The notes under the pieces were generated by a model, which saw nothing but the letters and a program-made list of their open reading frames with translations, did not search any database and was not told the DNA's origin. Source: Streptantibioticus cattleyicolor NRRL 8057 = DSM 46488 (GTDB taxonomy: Bacteria; Actinomycetota; Actinomycetes; Streptomycetales; Streptomycetaceae). From it: a stretch of 64,000 bases of DNA. Shown here piece by piece: positions 25,616-34,306 of the stretch. The first letter of the stretch is position 1; each line of letters opens with the position of its first letter. The stretch spans positions 620,001 through 684,000 of the forward strand of contig NC_017586.1 of assembly GCF_000240165.1 (NCBI RefSeq). The letters run 5' to 3'. A program made the translations under genes and the position numbers.

Positions 25616-26327
25616 CCAGGACCACCGCTGTCGCGTCATCGCGGTAGCCGGTCTCATCAGGCTCGGCTACTTCCACTACCGCCTCCACGAGAGCCTGCGC
25701 GTTCTCGGCATGCTCGCGGACCAGTGCCTCCAGCACCTTATGCGGGATGTGATCATGGACGCCGTCGCTCGTCAGGAGCACCAGGCGAGCATCGGTGCCG
25801 ACGGTGTGCACGGTGGAGATGGAGCTGCGGCCCAGCGAGGCTCTGAGCCAGTTGTCGTGAGCCTGAGCCAGCAGCTCCACCGGCCCGCCCCCACCGCTGT
25901 TGGCCCGCAGGTACTCGCCGACGGTCTGGTCTGTGGTGAGCTGGGTGAGCGTGGTCCCGTCCCAGCCGTAGGCGCGGGCGTCTCCGGTCCACGCGATGCC
26001 CGTGCGGCGGCCGGGCTCGGCGACCGCGGCCACGGCGACCGCGTCGGGGTCGATCGGATTACGGTCGGCCGGCGCCGCGACCAGTTCAGCAGCCGCGAGG
26101 ATGCCGAGGACCGGTGTCTTTCGCGGGGCGACCCGGGCGATCACCTCGGCCGCGATCTCGGCGAGGCGTGCTACGGCTGGGTTGCTGCCGATTCCGTCCA
26201 CGACGGCGGCCCCGATGAGGCGGGTTCCCGGCACGCGGTGCACGGCGGCGGCGTCCGCGTTGCACGGGCGGCTGCCCTGGCGCGTGGCTGTGGCCGTGGT
26301 GACCGTCTGAGCTCTGGCAGTGGTCAT
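25596..26327 (-). CDS. PP2C-like protein phosphatase
   Basis: The 243-residue protein keeps the main PP2C metal motifs in order: VVDGIGSN (DGxG type), IAWTGDARAYGW, LLTSDGVHD and YRDDATAVVL. The N-terminal strand motif is short, so the domain is compact. It would remove phosphate from Ser/Thr of proteins. It stands apart from the lysis genes behind a terminator, as expected of an accessory (moron) gene with its own promoter. Confidence 0.78.
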   Translation of the reverse strand: MTTARAQTVTTATATRQGSRPCNADAAAVHRVPGTRLIGAAVVDGIGSNPAVARLAEIAAEVIARVAPRKTPVLGILAAAELVAAPADRNPIDPDAVAVAAVAEPGRRTGIAWTGDARAYGWDGTTLTQLTTDQTVGEYLRANSGGGGPVELLAQAHDNWLRASLGRSSISTVHTVGTDARLVLLTSDGVHDHIPHKVLEALVREHAENAQALVEAVVEVAEPDETGYRDDATAVVLVTTTTA

Positions 26328-26379
26328 GGCGAGCACAGTAGGTGCGCTCGCTGCCCGGCGTCTGCGAATCACGAAAAGG

Positions 26380-26411
26380 CCCCCGCCCGGTCCGCAGGGA
26401 CCAGGCGGGGG
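26380..26411 (-). terminator. Terminator of the lysis operon
   Basis: CCCCCGCC and GGTCC pair with GGACC and GGCGGGGG across the loop GCAG; on the minus strand TTTT follows. It lies 40 nt beyond the stop of the last lysis-region gene. Confidence 0.85.
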
Positions 26412-26449
26412 CGGTACGGCTCTTCGGGCAGAGCAGGAGCGGTGCGCGG

Positions 26450-26755
26450 TCAGGTCTTGAGGAGTGAGGCGACGGTGGCGGCTGCGAGGATGAGCGTGGC
26501 CAGGGTCGGGATCAGCCACCGGCGCCAGTCTGCGCGCTTCTCCTCCAGCTCTCGGTGGTGAGTCTGGGTGGCGATGTGCTCCTCGACCCTGTCCATGCGT
26601 ACTTCCAGTGCCTTGACCGTGACCGAGTCGGCCTTGCCGTGCAGCAGGGTCATGAGGCTGTCCAGCTTCCGGTGGAGGCCCTCGATCAGCTCCTTGACGC
26701 TGTACTGGATGGTGACGCCAGCCTCGGTCTCGCCGTGCGGGTTCTCCGGGGTCAC
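26450..26755 (-). CDS. Holin-like coiled-coil membrane protein
   Basis: The 101-residue protein has a heptad-rich coiled coil (about residues 20-65) and one C-terminal membrane helix (WLIPTLATLILAAATVASLL). This C-anchored design is common for small lysis-region proteins next to endolysins in actinophages. The GTG start overlaps the stop of a 30-residue ORF. It could be a holin or a spanin-like or antiholin protein. Confidence 0.6.
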   Translation of the reverse strand: MTPENPHGETEAGVTIQYSVKELIEGLHRKLDSLMTLLHGKADSVTVKALEVRMDRVEEHIATQTHHRELEEKRADWRRWLIPTLATLILAAATVASLLKT

Positions 26756-26844
26756 TGGCTCCCCTCCTCCGGTACAGCGGTTGATGCGTAGCGGGTGAGA
26801 GCGCTGCGCTCGGCGAGGGTGAGCCAGCGGACAAGCGCGAGCAT
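26752..26844 (-). CDS. Microprotein upstream of the holin-like gene
   Basis: A 30-codon ORF (MLALVRWLTLAERSALTRYA and ten more residues) lies between the endolysin and the holin-like gene. Its stop overlaps the next start as GTGA and the holin SD lies within it. It may serve mainly as a translational coupler. Confidence 0.4.
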   Translation of the reverse strand: MLALVRWLTLAERSALTRYASTAVPEEGSQ

Positions 26845-26877
26845 GGCGGGTCCGTTCTACGGGCGCGGGTCAGGAGT

Positions 26878-28275
26878 TCACCAGGTCTCGACGGCGTACG
26901 CGAGCCCGGTCGTGGTGGTCTGGAGCGATACCTTGACGGCGCCGGTCACATCGACGTCTACCGTGGACCCGGCTGCGGTGACCTTGACGGTGGACACGGC
27001 TCCCCAGCGGATGCCGTTGTGGACGGCGACGCGGACGGTGGCGGTCGCCGCGGGGGCGCCGAGTTGATCCATGCCCAGGTGCAGGGTCCGCTTCGGTGCG
27101 GCTTGCCAGGCGTTGCCGTGCGGCACGAGGACCACGGTCGGCTCGGAGCCGGCGGTGATGGGACCGGTGTGCCACTGGGGCATGTCGTCCTCCAGGACAG
27201 GGGTGTTGGACAGGATGGCGGCGATGGGGAAGACACCCGGGTCGCCGTGGTCGTTTTGGGGTACGTGCATGTGACCTGCGTGTCCCCGGAACGCCGACCA
27301 CGCGGCGGCGTCCATGCGCACTCCGTTGTTGGCGCCGAAGGAGGCGGGGTACGGCAGCCAGCGCAGCCCGGAGGTGAGCGGAACACCGTGGGTGGTGTGG
27401 GCCCAGCGAGCGCAAGCAGCCAGATCGCGCACGGCCCAGCCGGGCAGGGCAGGCATGTACAGGTGCTGGATGCCGGCTTGGGTCCATGCCGCGTGCGTGG
27501 CGGGGTCGCAGGTACCCACGATCTCGATCTGTGCGACGTTGAGGGTGTTGGTGCCGATCAGGGCACGGTCGTGGACCAGGGCCCGGGCGCTGGTGTCGAA
27601 GGGGAAGTGCTGCCACCAGTCGAGTCGCTGTTCGCGCCAGTTGGGGACCGCGGTCAGTGTTGGCGCGATGCTGCCGCCACCGTAGTCCGGCAGCACCGTG
27701 GTCTCCGTGGAGTGCCAGATGATCGTGTTGACGCGCATCGGGTCGCCGGGGTACGCCTGCTCATACCAGTGGGAGCGGTTGGCGCCCGGGTAGAACTCGC
27801 CGCCGGGGGGCGGGCTGGTGTCCACGCCGGGCCAGTAGTCGACGACGGCGCTCTTGTCGTAGCCGTGGTAGTCGCCCAGGTACTGCTTGGCGATCGCCCC
27901 GGCCGGGATGGTCGGGTCGCCGTCGTAGGCGGCGACCCAGTAGTTCGGCTCGGTTATCCCGGCAGCCTGGAACGCCGCCCGAACGGACGGCCACTGAGAG
28001 GTGTTGCAGTAGACGGTCAGCTCGTGGTTGGGCGTGTCGGCCATGGTCTGGGTGCACCACTGCACGGCCTGCTCAGGGGTGGCGTCGCCGCTTTCCACGT
28101 CCAGCACCTGGGCCCTGGTGGTCCACCGCACCGCGATGCTGATGATGGTCGCTGCCGGGAAACGGGCCCGCAGCTCGTCGAGGTTGGCGTACCGGCCGTC
28201 CGCGTAACCGGCGACCATCGTCGCGTTGGCGGGGATGTTCGCGGGCGTCACCGCGTCGTACATGGTCCGCGGCAT
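26878..28275 (-). CDS. Endolysin: GH25-like domain plus amidase domain
   Basis: The 465-residue protein has an N-terminal TIM-barrel-like domain of the DUF1906/GH25-like type (MVAGYADGRYANLDELRAR, then YCNTSQWPS and YWVAAYDGDP). An amidase/PGRP-type domain follows, with zinc-ligand-like IIWHSTETT and the segment NVAQIEIVGTCD. A C-terminal beta domain (from about 375) may bind cell wall. It would cut peptidoglycan at lysis. The ATG at 28275 has AGGAG upstream; the longer frame is rejected. Confidence 0.8.
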   Translation of the reverse strand: MPRTMYDAVTPANIPANATMVAGYADGRYANLDELRARFPAATIISIAVRWTTRAQVLDVESGDATPEQAVQWCTQTMADTPNHELTVYCNTSQWPSVRAAFQAAGITEPNYWVAAYDGDPTIPAGAIAKQYLGDYHGYDKSAVVDYWPGVDTSPPPGGEFYPGANRSHWYEQAYPGDPMRVNTIIWHSTETTVLPDYGGGSIAPTLTAVPNWREQRLDWWQHFPFDTSARALVHDRALIGTNTLNVAQIEIVGTCDPATHAAWTQAGIQHLYMPALPGWAVRDLAACARWAHTTHGVPLTSGLRWLPYPASFGANNGVRMDAAAWSAFRGHAGHMHVPQNDHGDPGVFPIAAILSNTPVLEDDMPQWHTGPITAGSEPTVVLVPHGNAWQAAPKRTLHLGMDQLGAPAATATVRVAVHNGIRWGAVSTVKVTAAGSTVDVDVTGAVKVSLQTTTTGLAYAVETW

Positions 28276-28286
28276 TGCAGGCTCTC

Positions 28287-28730
28287 CTAGCTGATGAGGT
28301 GGGGGACGTACAGTTGCGCGGACCAGTCGGCGTGTGAGGCAGTGTGGGCCCCGCCGGCTCCTCGGTGGTGGTACGCGCAGAGCCAGCGGAACTGGCCCGG
28401 TGAGGATTCGGCCCACTGGGCTATCTCCTCAGCGGTCGCGTCTTCGCGTACCTCGGGGAAATCCTTGTGGAGTGCTGCCGCGTCGACGGCGTTGACGACC
28501 GCGAACTCCAAGACAGAGTGGTGGAGCTCCAGGTCGCCTGCGCACTGGTCGTGCCCGGCGCGCTCGCCGACGTAGCACACTGCCCCCTGGCGGTGGTGGC
28601 GCCGGTACAGCTCGAAGGCGCGGTAGTGGGGGTCTCCTTCGCGGGGTGCATGGGCTGGGTAGTGCATGACGTACCGGTGGGTGACGGACTGGTCGTGTGC
28701 GGCGACCTGGCGGTGGGGATGGGTGGGCAC
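28287..28730 (-). CDS. HNH-like protein
   Basis: The 147-residue product has LELHHSVLEFAVVN and a later WLCAYHHRGAGGAHTASHADW. This spacing of LHH, then C-x2-HH-x-G, recalls the metal-binding core of phage HNH endonucleases, although the second Cys pair is incomplete. The GTG start has GGAG 7 nt upstream. It lies among lysis genes, where actinophages often carry free-standing HNH proteins. Confidence 0.55.
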   Translation of the reverse strand: MPTHPHRQVAAHDQSVTHRYVMHYPAHAPREGDPHYRAFELYRRHHRQGAVCYVGERAGHDQCAGDLELHHSVLEFAVVNAVDAAALHKDFPEVREDATAEEIAQWAESSPGQFRWLCAYHHRGAGGAHTASHADWSAQLYVPHLIS

Positions 28731-28792
28731 GCGTCTTCTCCGACGGGCGAGGGCCCCGGTCAGCGATGCCGTCCGGGGCGGGTGCGGTGGGG

Positions 28793-28966
28793 TTACGGCT
28801 CGGGGTGGTCTCGCATCGACACGGCCCGGCCCAGGCGTGTGACGTCGCGCTGGAGGCGCGTCAGGCGGTTCTCGACCGAGGTGATCCAGCGGCCTGCCTT
28901 GATGGCGGCAGCCAGTACGCCGATTACGGCTGCGGTGATCGACAGACCGGTGACCACGGTCGTCAT
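28793..28966 (-). CDS. Small membrane protein, holin candidate
   Basis: This 57-residue protein has one N-terminal membrane helix (VTGLSITAAVIGVLAAAIKAG) and a basic helical tail with heptad spacing (NRLTRLQRDVTRLGRAV). It overlaps the stop of the preceding membrane-protein gene (ATGA), forming a two-gene holin-like pair. Confidence 0.6.
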   Translation of the reverse strand: MTTVVTGLSITAAVIGVLAAAIKAGRWITSVENRLTRLQRDVTRLGRAVSMRDHPEP

Positions 28967-29304
28967 GACGGCTCCGGGCTGTGCACGGCGTCGTGCTTGG
29001 CGTGCAGGGCGGCAACCAGTTCGGTGACGCCTTCCAGTTGCTGGAGCACCGCGTCGTGGGTTTCGCGGAGGGTGGCGGCCCATCTGCGGGTCTGCTTGTC
29101 CTGCCCGGCGCCGAGGACGGCGAGGGCCACGAGCTGGATGAAGGTCTGCGCGGTCCATGTCACCGTGGGGGCGATGCCTCCGGCGAGGGCCTGCGGCAGC
29201 GAGACCAGAGCGAGCCCTGTGAACAGGTAGGCGGCCCACATGGACGACAGCGCGGCGGTGATCCAGTCGGCCAAGCGCTCGTTGAAGGCGCGGATTCGGT
29301 CCAT
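28963..29304 (-). CDS. Holin-like membrane protein
   Basis: The 113-residue product has two hydrophobic segments (about 16-40 and 46-66) followed by a cytoplasmic amphipathic helix (RETHDAVLQQLEGVTELVAAL). GGGGAGG precedes the ATG. Size, topology and position before the endolysin match actinophage holins of the two-helix class. Confidence 0.65.
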   Translation of the reverse strand: MDRIRAFNERLADWITAALSSMWAAYLFTGLALVSLPQALAGGIAPTVTWTAQTFIQLVALAVLGAGQDKQTRRWAATLRETHDAVLQQLEGVTELVAALHAKHDAVHSPEPS

Positions 29305-29326
29305 GGCCCTCCCCGGGCATGAAGAT

Positions 29327-29350
29327 GCCCCGTGCCGTTCGGCACGGGGC
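29327..29350. terminator. Hairpin between the RapZ-C-like gene and the lysis genes
   Basis: GCCCCGTGCC pairs perfectly with GGCACGGGGC around a GTTC tetraloop. It separates the tail/accessory genes from the lysis set. Confidence 0.75.
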
Positions 29351-29377
29351 GAGAGTGATGAGGACGGAGGAACGGTG

Positions 29378-29803
29378 CTATTCGATGACGGAGGCGTGGA
29401 TGTGCAGGTGCTCTACTGCGGCGGGAACGTCGTCTATGTCCAGGTACTCAGCTACCTGCTCAGCCATGACCACGGAGCGGTGACGGCCTCCGCTGCACGC
29501 TAGGGTCACGGTCACGGGGTCCTGGTTGCGGTTGGCGAAGCTGTACAGCTGTGCCTTGGCGGCTTCCGCGATCTGCACAGCGAGATGCGTGGCGCCCGGA
29601 GTGCTGAGGACGTGTGCGCGAACGTCCTCGGACAAACCCGTCTTGTAGCGCATGATGCGGTCGGCGTGCGGGTTGCGCAGGTGTCCGAGGTCGAAGTACA
29701 GACCGGACCGAAGCAGGCCGATCGCGTCGGGATGGCGCGTGCCGATGGACCGGACGACGACCTTCGCCGACGCGGTGTGGTGAGGGGTCATGGGTTTGAG
29801 CAT
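29378..29803 (-). CDS. RapZ C-terminal-domain-like protein
   Basis: The 141-residue protein contains ACSGGRHRSVVMAEQVAEYL, close to the GCTGGQHRSV signature of the RapZ C-terminal domain. It also has YFDLGHLRNPHADRIMRYKTG, matching the D-x-R-x-L-x-NP segment of that domain. The RapZ kinase-like N-terminal domain is absent. In bacteria this domain binds small RNAs or signalling nucleotides. As a free-standing phage protein its role is unknown; regulation of host RNA is a guess. The SD is weak. Confidence 0.75.
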   Translation of the reverse strand: MLKPMTPHHTASAKVVVRSIGTRHPDAIGLLRSGLYFDLGHLRNPHADRIMRYKTGLSEDVRAHVLSTPGATHLAVQIAEAAKAQLYSFANRNQDPVTVTLACSGGRHRSVVMAEQVAEYLDIDDVPAAVEHLHIHASVIE

Positions 29804-29860
29804 TTCGGGTGCCGGGCGCGCGCGGTAGAGGGTCTTCGAAGTTTCCTGTTTCCTCTTTGC

Positions 29861-29893
29861 CGCGCCCCCTTTTTACGGGCCGGACGGGGCGCG
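29861..29893 (-). other. Inverted repeat across the stop of the zinc-finger gene
   Basis: CGCGCCCC and GGGGCGCG form a perfect 8-bp stem around a 17-nt loop containing the TAA stop of the upstream gene. It may attenuate transcription before the RapZ-C-like gene. Confidence 0.4.
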
Positions 29894-30286
29894 CTCCGCA
29901 GGGGCGGGGACGACCCATCCGGTGGGCAGGGTAACCATGGTCCCGGGGTCGCCTGGTCGCGGTTGCGGCTTGGGGGGTGGCTCGGGTGTGCAGTCGCACT
30001 GCGGCAGATCACTCTCGTGCGGGGCGGTGCAGGTGCTTGCGTGGATCCGGGTGGCCAGGTCGAGGGTGATGGTGTGGGTCGAGCACGCGTAGACGGCCAC
30101 GGTGTGGTCGGTGGCCTCGGTAAGCCCGGGGCCGATCGGCGGGGGCCGGTCGGGGTCGGCGAGTTCCAGTATCTCGGCGCGGCGCTGCGCTGCGGTGGCG
30201 TTGATCGCGGTGTGCTCCCCGGGAGTGGGGCGGCGCAGCCACTGCACCGCGGAGGGGGCGCCGCAGCGTGCGCAGGTGTGAGTCAT
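29873..30286 (-). CDS. Hypothetical protein with an N-terminal Cys knuckle
   Basis: The ATG at 30286 has GAGGAG upstream. The 137 residues begin THTCARCGAPSAVQWLRRP, a half zinc finger. Further Cys and His residues (YACSTHT, TCTAPHESDLPQCDC) could complete a metal site. The proline-rich C-terminus is probably disordered. Function unknown. Confidence 0.6.
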   Translation of the reverse strand: MTHTCARCGAPSAVQWLRRPTPGEHTAINATAAQRRAEILELADPDRPPPIGPGLTEATDHTVAVYACSTHTITLDLATRIHASTCTAPHESDLPQCDCTPEPPPKPQPRPGDPGTMVTLPTGWVVPAPAERAPSGP

Positions 30287-30296
30287 GGGCGGCTCC

Positions 30297-30839
30297 TCAG
30301 CTGTGGGAGAAACGCAGGTAGAGCATGCTGGCCTGGTCGGCGGCATACTGGGTGGACAGGGTGCCGCCGGAGGACTGCCAGCCGTAGATTTCCACGTAGT
30401 CGCCCTGGTTGAGGTAGACGTCTCGCGCGGGCAGTGCCACGGCGGTGTTGTAGGTGGGGCCGGCGGGGACCTGTGCGGCGCAGCCCTGGATGGGGTTGCT
30501 GGCTCCGTTGACGCACGCGTGGGCGCCGCGCATGCCGGTGGCGTTGGCGGTGTAGACGACCGTTCCGGAAACGGTGTAGTACCCGGGTTGCTGGCAGACG
30601 TAACGGGAGGTGGAGAAGCTGGTGCTGTGGCCGCCGTAGAAGTCGATCACGTTGGTGTCCAGGTTGATGGCCGTGGTGGCGGTGTTGGCCAGGCTTTGTG
30701 TCGCTGCGCCCTGGACTCCGACGAACACCGGCGGGCCGAGGAGGAACGTGAGTCCGTTGGCGACTTGGCTGTTCCACAGGGCCCCGGTGATGAAGTTGCC
30801 CGGGGCTTGGGTGGCGATGACTGGCGGGGCGAGTCCCAC
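30297..30839 (-). CDS. C1q-like tail protein
   Basis: The 180-residue product has a C-terminal beta-sandwich pattern close to phage C1q/TNF-like domains: GYYTVSGTVVYTANATG, then DYVEIYGWQSSGG and LYLRF at the end. I chose the GTG at 30839 for the GGAGGACCT just upstream. Placed directly after the tail tip gene, it is probably a receptor-binding or decoration protein at the tail end. Confidence 0.65.
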   Translation of the reverse strand: MGLAPPVIATQAPGNFITGALWNSQVANGLTFLLGPPVFVGVQGAATQSLANTATTAINLDTNVIDFYGGHSTSFSTSRYVCQQPGYYTVSGTVVYTANATGMRGAHACVNGASNPIQGCAAQVPAGPTYNTAVALPARDVYLNQGDYVEIYGWQSSGGTLSTQYAADQASMLYLRFSHS

Positions 30840-30878
30840 AGGTCCTCCTTCCCTGTCGTTGGGCACGGGGTGTCCGGG

Positions 30879-33800
30879 TCAGTAGCAGAAGACCGCGGTG
30901 TCGAACCGGGCCACCTTGTCCCATGTGGCGGGGTCGTTGACGCCGGCGGGCAGCGGCTCGCACACCGTGTCACCGGCTGCGTGTGCCTTGCTCGTGGGGC
31001 CGGTCAGGACGATGGCGGCCGTGGTCCATCCGGGGCTGGTGGCGCCAACGGCTTTGACGGTGACGGTCTCGGCGGTGGGTGTGCCCAGCCCGAGGACGAG
31101 TTGCTGGCCGGCGCCCAGTTGGGCGGCGGCCGGGTTGGTGGTGTCCGTGGTGGCTGTGATCGTGATGGTGCTGGTTGGTGCGGTGGTTGCCGTGGCCAGG
31201 GTGGTGTGGAGCGATGCGAACAGGGCGTAGGGCGCCGGGTCCGCGGGTGAGCACTGGAGCCTCCAGGTGGCTTCGCCGTCGTCGCGCATGTCCACCTGGA
31301 TGCGTTCGATGAAGACATCCAGGGTGATGGGGGCAGCGCCGGGTGGTCGACGGTTGATGCGGATCCGCATGCCCAGTTCCAGGCTGAGGCACACCGGCCA
31401 CAGGGCGGGGTTCGCCGATGGATCGAGAACCAGCGTGCTGACGCGTGTCAGGGGGGTCTTGTAGCGGGACAGAAGGTAGTTGGCCGCGTCGAGGCATTCC
31501 AGTGGCGAGGTGGGGTCGATGCTGCGCGTCAGGGTGCGCGGGAAGTACGCGGCCTGGCTGGTGGTGTCCTGGACGGCGCAGACCTGTCCCGTGCTGGTCT
31601 GGGTGACGGTGACGAGGTTCGCCAGGTGGGTCGGGTCGTAGTCGAGCTGGCAGTCGGTGTACGGCCACTCCCCCATCTCCGCTCGTTCCCCGAACGTGTA
31701 GGCAGGGTTGATCGAGTTGTACCGGGCGGAACGGGCGCGGAACGTGATGGTTCCGGCTCGGTCAGCGAAGTGCTCACCGTTCTCCGTATCAACGACGCTC
31801 TGGAGGCACGACAGGGCGTCCTCCCCGGCGAGCCGGGCGGGGCCGATCGATGTAGTGAGCCCCGTCTGCACCTGTGCCAGGCCCTGGTAGCCGGCGTAGC
31901 TCAGGATGCGCTGGTACCGCACTCCGCTCGGTTCTCCGGCGAACGCTGTCCGCCACGCTGTGTAAATGGTGTTCATGTCGGAGGTTGACAGCGCGGTGGG
32001 GAACTCCCCGGCGAAGGCAAGGTCTCCTTGCCAGTTACCGGAGGAAAGGTAACCGTTCCCGGGGTCGGCGAACGCTCCGATGGTGTCGCTGACCAGTAGT
32101 CCGGCCGGGTTGCTGTTCGACAGCAACCCACCGGTCCAAACGGTTGTCTGACCATCGAGGTTGATGGCGAGCTGAGGTGTGGCGTTGTCCCAGGAAACAA
32201 TGGCCAGGTGCCAGTTGCCGTCGGCTGCGTTCCCCGGCACGGCGTAAGCGCCTTGGGAGGTGATGCCGTTGACGTTGAGCTGGAATGCTCCGGAGGCATT
32301 GATCTGGAATGCCAGATAGGTGTGCAGGCGGGTGACGTAGACCTTGCCGATGCAGCCCCACATCGTGGATACGGACGACGGGTTGTTCGCGGCCGTGAAC
32401 CGGAACGCGATCATGCGGGTCCACGAGAGGGTAGCCGGTCCGGTGATGCCGGCCTGGCCCAAGTCCAGGAAGCTGGCTCCGGCGTTGATGCTGCTCCCAG
32501 GACTCAGGTTGCTGATGTTCACGACGGTGCCGGTGGCACCGGCGAAGGTGCCCTGGGGAGACAACGCGGTGATCGAGGTACCGAAGGCCACGGTGCCGCC
32601 GCCCAGGGCTCCCTCCGCGACCGGGGCACTCGGGTTGCCGCCGAGGGCGTCGGCAGCCGCCGTTGAGGTCTGCGGGTCTCCTAGGGTGTACAGGAACCGC
32701 GCGTGGTGCTGCTGTACCTCCTCGGTGATGGTCTCCTGGAGAACGACCTGCGACAGCAACGCCATCGCATCGACGCCCGCGGGGCTGACGATGCCGTAGG
32801 TACCGGACAGCTCCCACTGCGTCGACCACCGTTCCATGTACCCGGCGTAGATCGGTTCCCAGTTGCCGGGGCACTCCCAGGGGCACACTGTCGCACCGGT
32901 GTTGAGCATCCAGTCGTCCATCTGCACGAAGCATGCGGCTGATGGTGCGGCGGCTGCCTGTACGCCTACGGACATGTAGGCCGCGTTGGCCGGTGCGGTG
33001 ACGGTAGCCGACAGTGGCGTCCACCCGGCAGTTGAGGCGCCGGTCAGGGTGGTTGGGGCAACGGAGTAGGTGGTGCCAGATCCTGCGGTGACGTCCCAGA
33101 AGAAGTAGGCCGGCTGCACTGCGACAGTGGTGCCGGCTGTGATGTTCCGGACCTGGATGGTGGTGGTGTACGTCTGCCCAGGCTCGACCGCGGTCTGGCA
33201 GGTCCACATGATCCACTGGCCGGTCTTCGCTGCGGAGGTCACGCTGAACTGCATGACGGTCCCACCGCGCCAAGCCGAGGCGGTGGCGACGAAACTGCCG
33301 CCGCTGGCGTCAGTCTGGGTGAGGATCGCCGGGCCTGTCCTGCTGGAGTCGATCGGGCCGAGCTGTTGCCCGCCGAGGTCGCCTCCAGTGGCCTGCGTCT
33401 GGGTGAGGAGGTTCCGCGTCGGCGGCCACGCGGCCCGCTTCCGGTACGGCTGGTAGGGGGCGATGTGGCCGGAGTAGGGCCCGGTGCGGTTGGTTGGGTC
33501 GAGGCCCCCGTCGGGGTCGGCCAGCTCCAGCGACGCTTCGCCCGCGCGGATCTGGTCCAGCTCGTACTGGCGGCCCCGGGCGGTGGAGGTGGCGCGGCGG
33601 GTGCGGTCTGATAGGTCCACGTACCGGTCTTGCGGCAGGTCGCCACCGCGGCAGTTCCAGTACGGGCCCCACGCTTCCTCGACTCGGGGCCAGGCGGCGT
33701 TGTAGGGGGCGCCGAGGGGGGTGTTGACGTGGGAGATGACCGCGGCCATACCGGGCGGCTCGGTGTCGGTGGCCGTGACTTGGAAGTACACGCCGACGGC

Positions 33801-34292
33801 GGTCGCTGTCCAGGCGTAGGAGACGGTCGCCACGGAGGTCCAGGTGTAGCCGTCTGCGCTGGTGGAGAAGGTGAAGGTGCCGCTGTCCTCGGCGAGGCGC
33901 CAGTACCGGTGGGTGTCCGGGTTGTAGGTCGGCAGCGTGGCGCTGGCGGTGATGATGCCACTGCTGAGCACCTGCACGGTGAACGCACCACCGGAGGCGA
34001 CCTGGGCCAGGACAGCGTTGCCGCTGCCGGCGTCCAGGCGTAGTGCGGTCTGTACGCCGCCGTTGCCGTTGGGAGCGGCAGTGAGCCGTGCCGTCACCGC
34101 GGAGTTGGTGGCGTTGTACGGGCCTGCGGCTCCCAGGTTGTTGGTGGCGCCTGCCGTGGTGGGAACGGTGACGGCCACGCAGCCCTCGGTGGGGTAGGCG
34201 GTGTACTGGCCCGGGGTGGAGGCGTTCCACACCGCAGTGTCGACAGGCACGGTGAACGGGTCTCGCAGCGTCGAGAGCAGTGGATTCGCCAC
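30879..34292 (-). CDS. Minor tail (tail tip) protein with a LamG-like module
   Basis: At 1137 residues, this is the large protein after the tape measure gene. It contains a laminin-G/concanavalin-like module (SGTFTFSTSADGYTWTSV), a segment starting GRQYELDQIRAGEASLELAD that is typical of siphovirus tail-tip proteins, and a second lectin-like beta module (WHLAIVSWDNATPQLAIN). The C-terminal 300 residues are the base-plate-like part. It would link tail tube and fibres and may bind the cell surface. GTG start, AAGGGA upstream. Confidence 0.8.
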   Translation of the reverse strand: MANPLLSTLRDPFTVPVDTAVWNASTPGQYTAYPTEGCVAVTVPTTAGATNNLGAAGPYNATNSAVTARLTAAPNGNGGVQTALRLDAGSGNAVLAQVASGGAFTVQVLSSGIITASATLPTYNPDTHRYWRLAEDSGTFTFSTSADGYTWTSVATVSYAWTATAVGVYFQVTATDTEPPGMAAVISHVNTPLGAPYNAAWPRVEEAWGPYWNCRGGDLPQDRYVDLSDRTRRATSTARGRQYELDQIRAGEASLELADPDGGLDPTNRTGPYSGHIAPYQPYRKRAAWPPTRNLLTQTQATGGDLGGQQLGPIDSSRTGPAILTQTDASGGSFVATASAWRGGTVMQFSVTSAAKTGQWIMWTCQTAVEPGQTYTTTIQVRNITAGTTVAVQPAYFFWDVTAGSGTTYSVAPTTLTGASTAGWTPLSATVTAPANAAYMSVGVQAAAAPSAACFVQMDDWMLNTGATVCPWECPGNWEPIYAGYMERWSTQWELSGTYGIVSPAGVDAMALLSQVVLQETITEEVQQHHARFLYTLGDPQTSTAAADALGGNPSAPVAEGALGGGTVAFGTSITALSPQGTFAGATGTVVNISNLSPGSSINAGASFLDLGQAGITGPATLSWTRMIAFRFTAANNPSSVSTMWGCIGKVYVTRLHTYLAFQINASGAFQLNVNGITSQGAYAVPGNAADGNWHLAIVSWDNATPQLAINLDGQTTVWTGGLLSNSNPAGLLVSDTIGAFADPGNGYLSSGNWQGDLAFAGEFPTALSTSDMNTIYTAWRTAFAGEPSGVRYQRILSYAGYQGLAQVQTGLTTSIGPARLAGEDALSCLQSVVDTENGEHFADRAGTITFRARSARYNSINPAYTFGERAEMGEWPYTDCQLDYDPTHLANLVTVTQTSTGQVCAVQDTTSQAAYFPRTLTRSIDPTSPLECLDAANYLLSRYKTPLTRVSTLVLDPSANPALWPVCLSLELGMRIRINRRPPGAAPITLDVFIERIQVDMRDDGEATWRLQCSPADPAPYALFASLHTTLATATTAPTSTITITATTDTTNPAAAQLGAGQQLVLGLGTPTAETVTVKAVGATSPGWTTAAIVLTGPTSKAHAAGDTVCEPLPAGVNDPATWDKVARFDTAVFCY

Positions 34293-34306
34293 CTGACCGT
34301 CCCTTC

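Noticed and set aside
27019-28290. 423-residue plus-strand frame opposite the endolysin
   Set aside because: Shadow frame; the endolysin on the other strand has recognised domains and an SD.
28754-28778. CCCCGG/CCGGGG dyad between the HNH-like gene and the small membrane protein
   Set aside because: Short stem, long loop and no U-run, too weak to call a terminator.
32035-33273. 412-residue minus-strand frame inside the tail-tip gene
   Set aside because: High Arg/His/Asp shadow composition and no motif.
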